64,000 bases of DNA from Azospirillum formosense (GTDB taxonomy: Bacteria > Pseudomonadota > Alphaproteobacteria > Azospirillales > Azospirillaceae): positions 325,001-389,000 of the forward strand of contig NZ_CP159403.1 in assembly GCF_040500525.1 (NCBI RefSeq), written 5' to 3'. The position numbers were made by a program, and so were the translations under genes. The notes beneath the pieces were generated by a model. That model saw only the letters and a list, made by a program, of their open reading frames with translations. It was not told the DNA's origin and did not search any database. Shown one piece after another: positions 6,932 to 14,840 of this stretch; the stretch's first letter is position 1; the number at the start of each line of letters is the position of its first letter.

Positions 6932-7969
6932 ATGAAGGCCAAGCGCACACACCTCGCCGCGGCGTTCGCCGCCATCGGAACGACCATCGCCGCCGCCGCC
7001 GGCGCGCTTCTGCTGGCCTTGCCCGCCCACGCCGCCCAGCCCGCCGCCGGCCAGCCGGCCGGCAAGCTCGTCCTTTACACCTCGCAGCTCGAAGCCGACG
7101 CGAAGCAGACGGTGGACGCCTTCAAGGCCAAGAACCCCGGCGTCGAGGTCGAGTGGGTCCGCAGCGGCACGACCGAGCTGATGAACAAGCTCCGCGCCGA
7201 GATCGCCGCGGGCAGCCCGCAGGCCGACCTGCTGCTGATCGCCGACGCGGTGACCATGGAGTCGCTGAAGGCGGAGAAGCGCCTGCTGGCCTACAAGGAC
7301 GCGCCGGTGCAGGGCTACCGCCCCGGCACCCACGATCCGGACGGCACCTGGTTCGCCACCAAGCTGATCACCACCGGCATCGCGTACAACACGGCGGCGC
7401 CGATGAAGCCCTCCTCCTGGCTCGACCTGCTGAAGCCGGAGGCCAAGGGCACCACCGTGATGCCCAGCCCGCTCTATTCCGGCGCCGCCGCCATCCACAT
7501 GGCCGCCGTGAAGGAGCAGCCGGACCTCGGCATGGCCTTCTACGAGAAGCTCCAGGCCAACGGCACCACCGCGGCCAAGGGCAACGGCGGCATCCTGAAA
7601 TCGGTGGCCAGCGGCGAGAAGCTGTACGGCGTCATCGTCGACTACCTGCCCATCCGCGAGCAGGCCAAGGGGGCGCCCGTCGCCTTCGTCTTCCCCAAGG
7701 AGGGCGTCAGCGCGGTGACCGAGCCGGTCGCCATCCTGAACACCAGCAAGAATCCCGACGCCGCCAAGGCCTTCATCGCCTTCCTGCTGAGCAAGGAGGG
7801 CCAGGAGCTGGCCTCCCGCCAGGGCTTCCTGCCGGCGCTGCCGGGGGTGGCGCCGCCGGCCGGTTTCCCGGACACCTCCTTCATCTCGCTGATGCCCTAT
7901 GACCCGGCCAAGGCGCTGAAGGACGACGAGGCCAACAAGAAGGACTTCGCCGACCTGTTCGGCGGCTGA
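6932..7969 (+). CDS. ABC transporter substrate-binding protein (2-aminoethylphosphonate or Fe3+ type)
   Basis: This is a periplasmic binding protein of the bacterial extracellular solute-binding family 1/6 (FbpA/PhnS-like), 345 aa. A long signal peptide (about 1-35, ending AHAAQ) is followed by KLVLYTSQLEADAKQTVDAF and by VDYLPIREQAKG near residue 240. The sequence looks closer to the proteins annotated as 2-aminoethylphosphonate receptors (PhnS2/AepX type) than to true iron receptors: no Tyr-Tyr iron ligand pair was evident. The Pho-box-like sequence upstream favours the phosphonate reading. The permease gene follows after 19 bp. The start has a good GGGAG site. The exact ligand is not proven. 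Confidence 0.8.
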   Translation: MKAKRTHLAAAFAAIGTTIAAAAGALLLALPAHAAQPAAGQPAGKLVLYTSQLEADAKQTVDAFKAKNPGVEVEWVRSGTTELMNKLRAEIAAGSPQADLLLIADAVTMESLKAEKRLLAYKDAPVQGYRPGTHDPDGTWFATKLITTGIAYNTAAPMKPSSWLDLLKPEAKGTTVMPSPLYSGAAAIHMAAVKEQPDLGMAFYEKLQANGTTAAKGNGGILKSVASGEKLYGVIVDYLPIREQAKGAPVAFVFPKEGVSAVTEPVAILNTSKNPDAAKAFIAFLLSKEGQELASRQGFLPALPGVAPPAGFPDTSFISLMPYDPAKALKDDEANKKDFADLFGG

Positions 7970-7988
7970 GCCCATCCGGCGGATAAAA

Positions 7989-9716
7989 ATGAGTCTGGCA
8001 ACACTCAACGACCGGCGGCCTTTCCACGCCGCCGGTCGTTTTTCCGTTTCCGGGGCGCCGCTGCTGTTCGCGCTGGCCGGGCTGATCGTCCTGCTGCCGA
8101 TCCTGCGGCTGGTGTGGGAGGTTGCCGGGCCGATGGCGGCGGGCGACCTGACGGCGATGAGCCGCGTTCTGACGTCCAAGATGACGTGGCGCGCCACCGG
8201 GAACAGCGTCGCCATCGCGGCGGGTGCCACGGTCGTCGCGGCGGCGCTGGGCGTGCCCTTCGCGCTGCTCTGCGGCCTGACCGACCTCAGGGGAAAGACG
8301 GCGCTGGCCTTCTGCCTGATCCTGCCGCTGATGATCCCGGCGCAGATCGTCGCCTTGTCGTGGATCCACCTCGCCGGGTCGGGAAGCCCGCTGCTGAAGC
8401 CGCTGGGCCTCGCCCCGGCGCCGGGCACGCCGAACCCCGTCTATTCCTCCGCCGGGATGATCCTGGTGATGGGGATCGAGCACGCGCCGCTGGTCTTCCT
8501 GGCGTTGCGCGCCGCGCTGCGCGCCGTGCCGCGCGATCTGGTCGAGGCGGCGCAGGCGGCGGGCGCGCGGCGCGGGCGGGTGCTGCGCACCATCGTCCTG
8601 CCGCTCAGCCTGCCGGGGCTGGCCGCCGGGCTGGCCCTGTCCTTCGTCGCGGCGCTGGGCAATTTCGGGGTTCCGGCGCTGCTCGGCATCCCGGCGGGGA
8701 TTCCGGTGTTGCCGACGCTGATCTACCGGCGTCTGGCCGGGTTCGGCCCGTCGGTCCTGCCGGAGGTGGCGGTGCTGGCCGTGCTGATCGGCGCCATCGC
8801 CTGCGTCGGCATCGCCGCGCAGATGGCGCTCCAGGCGCGGGTGGACGCGCGGGTGATCGGCGGTTCGGCGCCCGCGGCGGTGCTTCGGCTGGGCCGGGCG
8901 CGGCGCCCGCTGGAACTCCTCTGCTGGACCGTGGTGGCGCTGATCCTGGCGGCGCCGCTGGCGGCGCTGGCCTCGACCAGCCTGATCCGCGTCTACGGCC
9001 TGCCGCTGGGGCCGGAGACGGCGACGCTGGCGCATTACGCGACGGTGCTGGGGCTCGATCAGGTGGGGCGGGCCTTCACCAACTCCTTCGTCCTGTCGGG
9101 GGCGGCGGCGCTGCTGCTGGTCCTGCTGGCGATCCCGCTGGCCCACGCGATGGCCGGGCCGGGAAGGGGCGGGCGGCTGGTCCGGGCCGTCGGCGTGCTG
9201 ATCGAGTTGCCGCACGCGGTGCCCGGCGTGGTGCTGGCCATCGGCTGCATCCTGGTCTTCCTGAAGCCGCTGCCGCTGCTCAGCATCAGCCTTTACGGCA
9301 CGCTGGGGATCATCCTGGCGGCCTATCTGGCGCGCTTCCTGTCGCTGGCCCTGCGCCCGGCCCAGGCCGCCTGCGCCGCGCTGGACCCGGCGATGGAGGA
9401 GGCGGCGCGCGCCTGCGGCGCCGGCCCGCTGCGCCGCCTGCGCACCATCGTGGCGCCGCTGGTCGCCCCCGCGGCGGCGGCGGGCGGGGTGCTGGTGTTC
9501 CTGACCGCCTTCAACGAGCTGACCGTGTCGATCCTGCTGTGGTCGCAGGGGCGGGAGACGCTGGGCGTCGTCGTCTACGCGCTGGAGGAGGGCGGCAGCC
9601 CGACGCTCGCCGCCGCGCTCAGCGTTGTGACCATCGCGGTGGTGGTGGCGGTGCTGCTGGCGGTCGGCTGGCTGGGGCGGCGGCTGCCGGCGGGGATCAT
9701 TCCCTGGCGGGGGTGA
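7989..9716 (+). CDS. ABC transporter permease, fused two-domain type
   Basis: The 575-aa inner-membrane protein holds two tandem BPD_transp_1 domains (about 55-270 and 345-560), each with about six helices. The EAA-type loops that dock the ATPase are visible as DLVEAAQAAGARRGRVLRTI (about residue 185) and MEEAARACGAGPLRRLRTIV (about 470). Fused permeases of this size are typical of the Fe3+ and 2-aminoethylphosphonate (PhnU2/AepW-like) importers. It is in operon with the binding protein (19-bp gap). No ATPase gene follows on this strand; the likely partner converges from the right. Confidence 0.9.
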   Translation: MSLATLNDRRPFHAAGRFSVSGAPLLFALAGLIVLLPILRLVWEVAGPMAAGDLTAMSRVLTSKMTWRATGNSVAIAAGATVVAAALGVPFALLCGLTDLRGKTALAFCLILPLMIPAQIVALSWIHLAGSGSPLLKPLGLAPAPGTPNPVYSSAGMILVMGIEHAPLVFLALRAALRAVPRDLVEAAQAAGARRGRVLRTIVLPLSLPGLAAGLALSFVAALGNFGVPALLGIPAGIPVLPTLIYRRLAGFGPSVLPEVAVLAVLIGAIACVGIAAQMALQARVDARVIGGSAPAAVLRLGRARRPLELLCWTVVALILAAPLAALASTSLIRVYGLPLGPETATLAHYATVLGLDQVGRAFTNSFVLSGAAALLLVLLAIPLAHAMAGPGRGGRLVRAVGVLIELPHAVPGVVLAIGCILVFLKPLPLLSISLYGTLGIILAAYLARFLSLALRPAQAACAALDPAMEEAARACGAGPLRRLRTIVAPLVAPAAAAGGVLVFLTAFNELTVSILLWSQGRETLGVVVYALEEGGSPTLAAALSVVTIAVVVAVLLAVGWLGRRLPAGIIPWRG

Positions 9717-9744
9717 GTCGTTCCTGAGACGGGCCCCCACCCAA

Positions 9745-9774
9745 CCCTCCCCCGCTTCGCAGGGGAGGGCTTTT
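9745..9774. terminator. Terminator hairpin between convergent transporter genes
   Basis: CCCTCCCC (9745-9752) pairs with GGGGAGGG (9762-9769) and is followed by CTTTT. It lies between the permease stop and the converging ATPase stop, so it can end the plus-strand transcript. Confidence 0.7.
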
Positions 9775-9782
9775 CTCCTCCC

Positions 9783-10865
9783 TCACACCCCCTCCGGCAC
9801 CACCCAGCCGTCGCGCACCGCGAGGCGCAGCGCTTCGCCCGGCGCGACCTGCGCGTCCCCGGATACCCGCAACAGCAGGCGCACGCCCGGTGCCGCCTGC
9901 GGTTCGGCCTCCACCAGCACGAAGCCGCCCTTGTAGGCGGCCCGCACCACCGTCGCGGCGATGGGGCCGTCCGCGGCCGGCTCCAGATCCTCGGGCCGCA
10001 GGCAGACCAGCGCCGGCCCCTCCGGCTGGCCGAGGCGGCAGCGGACCAGCGCTTCCGTGCCGAACAGGCGCACCCGCGCGCGGCCGTCGGCGACCGGACC
10101 CGTCACCACGCCGTCCACCACCGCGCCCTGGCCGACGAAGCCGGCGACCATGCGCGTGGCCGGCTCCCGGTAGAGCGTGCGGGGCGCCGCCACCTGGGCC
10201 AGCCGCCCGTGGTCGAGCACGGCGATGCGCGTCGCCAGGGCCATCGCCTCCGCCTGATCGTGGGTGACGTAGACCATGGTGGCGCCGGTCTTGGCGTGGA
10301 AGTCGGCGAACTCCTCCTCCATCGCCGCGCGCAGATGCACGTCGAGGTTGGCGAGCGGCTCGTCCAGCAGAACCAGCTCCGGACTCATCACGAGGCAGCG
10401 GGCCAGGGCGACGCGCTGCCTCTGGCCGCCCGACAGCTCGGCGGGGTGGCGCGCGTCGAAGCCCGACAGCCCCACCGTGTCGAGCGCGGCGCGCACCCGC
10501 TGCTCCCGCTCCGCGCGGGGAACACGGGCGGTCTCCAACGGGTAGGCGACGTTGCCGGCCACCGTCATGTGCGGCCACAGGGCGTAGGACTGGAAGACGA
10601 GGCCGATCCGCCGCTCCTCCGGCGGGACGTGGGTGCCGGGGCCGGACAGCGTGCGCCCGCCGACCGTGATGCGCCCGCCGTCCAGCCGCTCGAAGCCGGC
10701 GACCATGCGCAGCAGCGTGCTTTTCCCGCAGCCCGACGGGCCGAGCAGGGCGAGGAACTCGCCCGCCGCCACGTCGATGGTCACGCCGTCCACCGCGGGG
10801 GCCGGCGTCCCGGCATAGTGGCGGGAGGCGTCGTCGATCAGGAGAGCAGGCGTCTGAGTGGTCAT
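9783..10865 (-). CDS. ABC transporter ATP-binding protein with TOBE domain
   Basis: The 360-aa cytoplasmic ATPase has Walker A GPSGCGKST (about residue 40), the Q-loop in LVFQSYALWPHM, the signature LSGGQRQRVALARC, Walker B LVLLDEP with the D-loop LANLD, and the switch His in VTHDQAEAMALA. A C-terminal TOBE domain (about 270-355) is the mark of the Pot/Fbp/PhnT class. It most likely powers the permease at 7989, although it is encoded convergently and needs its own promoter. The start is the ATG at 10865; 24 extra in-frame codons upstream resemble no family sequence. The MBL-fold gene is divergent, 47 bp away. Confidence 0.9.
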   Translation of the reverse strand: MTTQTPALLIDDASRHYAGTPAPAVDGVTIDVAAGEFLALLGPSGCGKSTLLRMVAGFERLDGGRITVGGRTLSGPGTHVPPEERRIGLVFQSYALWPHMTVAGNVAYPLETARVPRAEREQRVRAALDTVGLSGFDARHPAELSGGQRQRVALARCLVMSPELVLLDEPLANLDVHLRAAMEEEFADFHAKTGATMVYVTHDQAEAMALATRIAVLDHGRLAQVAAPRTLYREPATRMVAGFVGQGAVVDGVVTGPVADGRARVRLFGTEALVRCRLGQPEGPALVCLRPEDLEPAADGPIAATVVRAAYKGGFVLVEAEPQAAPGVRLLLRVSGDAQVAPGEALRLAVRDGWVVPEGV

Positions 10866-10912
10866 GGCACCGGAAGTCGCGCTATTCAGGAAGGCGGCGA
10901 GGGATAGGCACA

Positions 10913-12079
10913 GTGCGGAACGGGGGCGTGATGTCAAGTGACGCTGCGATGACGGGGGCGATGACGGGGGCGATGACGGGGGCTATGACGGGGCGTGGGC
11001 GCAAGGCCCGGCTGCGCGCGCTGTCGGGTCTGGGCGACAAGGGGCCGGCCTGCTTCCTGGCGATGATCGGCGGGGCGCGGCTGCTGCTCGACCTCGGCGA
11101 GGGGCCGGACGCCGGGCGCCTGCCGCCGTTGAGCGGGGCGGGGCGGGTGGACGCCATCCTGGTCACCCACACCCACGGCGACCATGCCGGCGCCCTGGGC
11201 CTGCGCCACCGGGTCGGCAGCCCGCCGGTCTACGCCACGCCGCTGGCCGCCCGCCTCCTGCCGCCGACCGTCGCGGCCCTGCCGTTGCCCGTCCGCGGGA
11301 CCCTGGAGATCCAGGGCGTGCCGGTGACCACCGGGCGGTCCGGCCACGCGCCGGGCGGGGTGTGGATCCACCTCGGCACCGAGGATGGCGGGATTCTCTA
11401 CATGGGCGACCATTCCGACGAATCGGCCCTGTTCCCCTTCGACCCGCCGCCGCCGGCGCGGCGGGTGATCCTCGACGCCTCCTACGGGCTGGACGACACC
11501 CCGCAGGCGGAGCGGCTGGCCGCGCTGGAGCCCTTTCTCCACGCGGGCGGCGCGCTGTTCCCCGTGGCGGCGGACGGGCGCGGGCCGGAAATGGCCCTGT
11601 GGGCTCTGGATCACGGCGTCGTCCCGGCCATCGACGACGCCCACCGCGCCGCCATCGCCCATCTGCTGGCGGAGGCCGACACGGCCCTGCGGCCCGGCGT
11701 GGAGGAGCGCCTGCGCCGGCTGCTCGACCGTGCCAAGGTGCCGGGCGACCCGCGCGACGTCACCTTCGCCGCCGGTCCCAACGCCACCAGCGGCACCGCC
11801 GCCGAGCTGGTGGAACGTTGGGCCGGTCTGGATGGGCCGGACATCGTCTTCACCGGCTATCTCGCCGCCGGCACGCCGTCGCGGACACTGGTCGACGCGG
11901 GCCGCGCGCGGTACCGGCGCTGGAACGTCCACCCGACGCTGCGCCAGTTGACGGCGCTGGTCGCCGCCACCGGGGCGGAACGGGTCCTGCCCGCCTTCGG
12001 CGACATCCGGCATCGGGAGGGCTGGCGGGCCGCCTTCGCCCCGGCCATTCTGGAGGGGCTGGACGCTCCGGAGGACTGA
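10913..12079 (+). CDS. MBL-fold metallo-hydrolase with beta-CASP-like ending
   Basis: This metallo-beta-lactamase-fold hydrolase has the metal motif THTHGDHAG (about residues 82-90), a downstream H in RSGHAPGG and MGDHSDESA (about 165). The C-terminal half has VFTGYLAAGTPSRTLV and WNVHPTLRQLTALVAA, which recall the beta-CASP nucleases, so an RNA or nucleotide phosphodiesterase is possible. Length with the first start is 388 aa. The start is uncertain: GTG at 10913 (GAGGGATAGG upstream), ATG at 10931, or an ATG inside a 12-bp tandem repeat that encodes four Met-Thr-Gly-Ala units. The gene is divergent from the ATPase and 77 bp ahead of the antiporter. Confidence 0.8.
   Translation: MRNGGVMSSDAAMTGAMTGAMTGAMTGRGRKARLRALSGLGDKGPACFLAMIGGARLLLDLGEGPDAGRLPPLSGAGRVDAILVTHTHGDHAGALGLRHRVGSPPVYATPLAARLLPPTVAALPLPVRGTLEIQGVPVTTGRSGHAPGGVWIHLGTEDGGILYMGDHSDESALFPFDPPPPARRVILDASYGLDDTPQAERLAALEPFLHAGGALFPVAADGRGPEMALWALDHGVVPAIDDAHRAAIAHLLAEADTALRPGVEERLRRLLDRAKVPGDPRDVTFAAGPNATSGTAAELVERWAGLDGPDIVFTGYLAAGTPSRTLVDAGRARYRRWNVHPTLRQLTALVAATGAERVLPAFGDIRHREGWRAAFAPAILEGLDAPED
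10948..10995 (+). repeat. 12-bp tandem repeat, four units, near MBL gene start
   Basis: The unit GATGACGGGGGC occurs three times perfectly (10948, 10960, 10972) and a fourth time with changes (10984). Each unit encodes M-T-G-A in frame and holds an ATG preceded by a G-rich run, so copy-number change would not shift the frame. Confidence 0.9.
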
Positions 12080-12156
12080 GCGCGAGAGGATCGCGGCGGA
12101 CGCCCTGTTGGCATGGCTTGTCCCATCCCCGGCCGACGGACGTTCAACGGACTCCC

Positions 12157-13404
12157 ATGGGCATTTTCGAGCTGCTGTCCCTCCTGCTGACCCTGGCGGC
12201 GCTGTTCAGCTTCGCCAGCCGCGGCCTGCTCGGCCTGCCGGCGACGGCGGGGGTGTTCCTCCTGGCCTTCGGCTTCGCCTTCGCGACGGCGGTGGTCGGG
12301 ACGCTGGTGCCGGCCATCGACATCCGCGCCTGGGAGGAGCGTCTGGTCACCAGCGCCCATCTGCCCGAAGCGCTTCTGCAAGGGGTGCTGGCCTTCCTGC
12401 TGTTCGCCGGGGCGGTGGAGCAGGACGGACGCCCGCTGTGGCGGCGGCGCTGGGCGGTGGCCCTGCTGGCGACGCTGGGGGTGGTGATCTCCGCGGGCGT
12501 CATGGGGGCGGGGATGTGGCTGGTCTTCGGCGCGGTGGGCCAGCCGGTGCCGCTGATCTGGTGCCTGGTGCTGGGGGCGGCGCTGGCGCCGACCGACCCG
12601 GTGGCGGTGCTGGCCGTGCTGCGCAAGGCGCCGCTGCCGGAGGGGCTGCGCACCGCCATCGCGGGCGAGAGCCTGTTCAACGACGGCATGGGGGTGGTGC
12701 TGTTCGCCCTCCTGCTCGGGCTCGCCACCGGGACCGACACCGACCTGACGGTGGGGGGCGTCGCCTGGGACATCGTGAAGGAGGCGGGCGGCGGCGTCCT
12801 GCTCGGGCTGGCGACCGGCTCCATCGCCTTCTGTGCGAAGAGCCGCGCGGACGACCCGGCGGTGGAGCTGTCGATCTCGCTGGCCTTGGCGGCGGCGACC
12901 TACAGCCTCGCCCAGCGTCTCGGCCTGTCCGGTCCCATCGCGGTCGTGATGGCGGGGCTGCTGATCGGGAACACCGCCAAGCACCATGTGTCGTCGGAGC
13001 GGACGGGCTTCATCATGAAGGCCTTCTGGTCAATGGTGGACGCCATCCTGAACGCCATTCTCTTCATGCTGGTCGGTCTGGAGGCGGCGGTGGTGCTGTC
13101 CTGGCAGGCGCCGGTGATGGCCGCGGCGTTCCTGGCGCCATTGCTGGCGCTGGTGGCCCGGCTGGCCAGCGTGCTGCCCGTGGTCGCCTTTCATCTGCGC
13201 AGCCAGCGCAAGGCGGCGGCGACCGCCGTGCTGACCTGGGGCGGGGTGCGCGGCGGCATCGCGGTGGCCCTGGTCCTGTCGCTGCCCGACACCCCCCACC
13301 GCGACCTGCTGCTGGTCGCCTGCTACGCCGTCGTCGCCTTCACCATCATCGTGCAGAGCCTGACGCTCGGCCGGCTCACCCGGCGCCTGTTTCCCGACGT
13401 CTGA
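12157..13404 (+). CDS. Cation:proton antiporter, CPA1 (Na+/H+) family
   Basis: The 415-aa protein has about 12 hydrophobic helices and is placed in the monovalent cation:proton antiporter CPA1 family. The core ion-binding region reads APTDPVAVLAVLRKAPLPEG then AGESLFNDGMGVVLF (about residues 147-190). The conserved N-D pair of electroneutral exchangers is visible. A late WGGVRGGIAVALVLSL motif is also typical of NhaP/NHE proteins. It exchanges Na+ or K+ for H+ across the inner membrane. The start is the ATG at 12157, which opens directly into the first helix; longer in-frame extension reads back through the MBL gene and is rejected. Confidence 0.92.
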   Translation: MGIFELLSLLLTLAALFSFASRGLLGLPATAGVFLLAFGFAFATAVVGTLVPAIDIRAWEERLVTSAHLPEALLQGVLAFLLFAGAVEQDGRPLWRRRWAVALLATLGVVISAGVMGAGMWLVFGAVGQPVPLIWCLVLGAALAPTDPVAVLAVLRKAPLPEGLRTAIAGESLFNDGMGVVLFALLLGLATGTDTDLTVGGVAWDIVKEAGGGVLLGLATGSIAFCAKSRADDPAVELSISLALAAATYSLAQRLGLSGPIAVVMAGLLIGNTAKHHVSSERTGFIMKAFWSMVDAILNAILFMLVGLEAAVVLSWQAPVMAAAFLAPLLALVARLASVLPVVAFHLRSQRKAAATAVLTWGGVRGGIAVALVLSLPDTPHRDLLLVACYAVVAFTIIVQSLTLGRLTRRLFPDV

Positions 13405-13535
13405 CGGCAAGCCCCGCGCAGGACAGGGATGCGCAAAACAGCCTTTCCTGTGGAAACCATCCCATTATCTACTGAAGCCAACAAGGCAACCGCCTTTATC
13501 AACGAACAAATTTTGTTGTTTTTTGGAGTGTCGGG

Positions 13536-14771
13536 ATGACGGACACGACTCTGGGCCGGGCGGCGGGTTCGGCCGCGCTGCTGCCGGGAATCGACTGGCG
13601 CGTGGTCGCCGTGGCGCTGCTCGCCTTGGCGGGCGGGGGCCTGTGGATCGGCGACGCCGTGTCGGGACGGCAGGCGGCGCTCTATCTGGTGGGCGGCGCC
13701 ATGGGCCTCGTGCTCTACCACGCGCTGTTCGGCTTCACCTCCGCCTTCCGCGTCTTCATCGCGGACCGGCGCGGGGCGGGGCTGCGGGCGCAAATGGTCA
13801 TGCTGGCCGTGGCCTGCGCGCTGTTCTTCCCGGTGCTGGCGGCGGGGACGCTGTTCGGCACGCCGGTGAAGGGGCTGGTGTCGCCGGTCGGCCTGTCGGT
13901 GGTGGTCGGCGCCTTCCTGTTCGGCATCGGCATGCAGCTGGGCGGCGGCTGCGCCTCGGGCACGCTGTTCACGGTGGGCGGCGGCAGCACGCGCATGGTG
14001 GTGACGCTGGCCTTCTTCATCGTCGGCTCGGTGCTGGGCGCCTATCACCTGCCCTGGTGGCAGGCGCAATGGACCGCCGCTCCGGTGTCGGTGGTCACCG
14101 CCTGGGGCTGGCCGGCGGCGCTGGCGGTCAACCTCGCCGTCTTCGCCGCGGTCTATGCCGGCACCCTCGCGCTTGAGAAGCGGCGCCACGGACGCCTGAT
14201 CGAGGGCGCCCCGGCAAAGACGGAGGGTCTGCGGCGCTTCCTGCGCGGTCCCTGGCCGCTGGTCTGGGGCGCGGTGGCGCTGGCCGTGCTGAATTTCGCG
14301 ACGCTGGCGCTGGCCGGGCGTCCGTGGGGCATCACCTCGGCCTTCGCGCTGTGGGGCAGCAAGGGGCTGGCCGCGCTGGGCGTGGACGTCGCCTCCTGGC
14401 CCTTCTGGCAGGCGCCGGCCCAGGCCAGGGCGTTGCAGGAGAGTGTGCTGGCCGACGTCACATCCGTGATGGATTTCGGCATCATCCTGGGGGCGCTGCT
14501 CGCCGCCGGTCTGGCCGGCAAGTTCGCCCCGGTGTGGAAATTGCCGCTGCGGTCGCTGGTTGCGGCGGTGGTCGGCGGGCTTCTGCTCGGCTACGGCTCG
14601 CGCCTCGCCTACGGCTGCAACATCGGCGCCTATTTCAGCGGGATCGCGTCGGGCAGCCTGCACGGCTGGGTGTGGATCGTCGCGGCGCTGGCCGGCAATT
14701 ACCTGGGCACCGGGCTGCGCCCGCTCTTCGGCCTGGAGGTCGAGCGCACGCCGCGTCCGACCGCCTGCTGA
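13536..14771 (+). CDS. YeeE/YedE family sulfur-compound transporter
   Basis: The 411-aa polytopic inner-membrane protein has the family signatures GGGCASGTLF (about residue 140) and YGCNIGAYFSGIASGSLHGW (about 355-375). YeeE/YedE proteins import thiosulfate or related reduced sulfur using conserved cysteines in these loops. Both loop cysteines are present. Partners such as TusA or a rhodanese are not next to it. GGAG precedes the ATG at a good distance. The AT-rich leader contains AACAAATTTTGTT (13505-13517), a near-palindrome that may be an operator. Confidence 0.88.
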   Translation: MTDTTLGRAAGSAALLPGIDWRVVAVALLALAGGGLWIGDAVSGRQAALYLVGGAMGLVLYHALFGFTSAFRVFIADRRGAGLRAQMVMLAVACALFFPVLAAGTLFGTPVKGLVSPVGLSVVVGAFLFGIGMQLGGGCASGTLFTVGGGSTRMVVTLAFFIVGSVLGAYHLPWWQAQWTAAPVSVVTAWGWPAALAVNLAVFAAVYAGTLALEKRRHGRLIEGAPAKTEGLRRFLRGPWPLVWGAVALAVLNFATLALAGRPWGITSAFALWGSKGLAALGVDVASWPFWQAPAQARALQESVLADVTSVMDFGIILGALLAAGLAGKFAPVWKLPLRSLVAAVVGGLLLGYGSRLAYGCNIGAYFSGIASGSLHGWVWIVAALAGNYLGTGLRPLFGLEVERTPRPTAC

Positions 14772-14787
14772 GCCGAGTGTGAATGAG

Positions 14788-14826
14788 GAAGCCGGCGAGT
14801 CACCGAAGGGGCGGCTCACCGGCTTC
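14788..14826. terminator. Hairpin between convergent YeeE and RTX genes
   Basis: GAAGCCGGCGAGTC (14788-14801) pairs with GGCTCACCGGCTTC (14813-14826) at 12 of 14 positions. The T tract is weak, but the position between two stop codons fits a bidirectional terminator. Confidence 0.5.
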
Positions 14827-14840
14827 ACAGGCCGGAAACG

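Noticed and set aside
6932..10865. Calling the ABC transporter a ferric iron importer
   Set aside because: The family is ambiguous; no paired iron-binding tyrosines were evident and the promoter has Pho-box-like repeats rather than a Fur-type palindrome. Kept as AEP/Fe3+ type.
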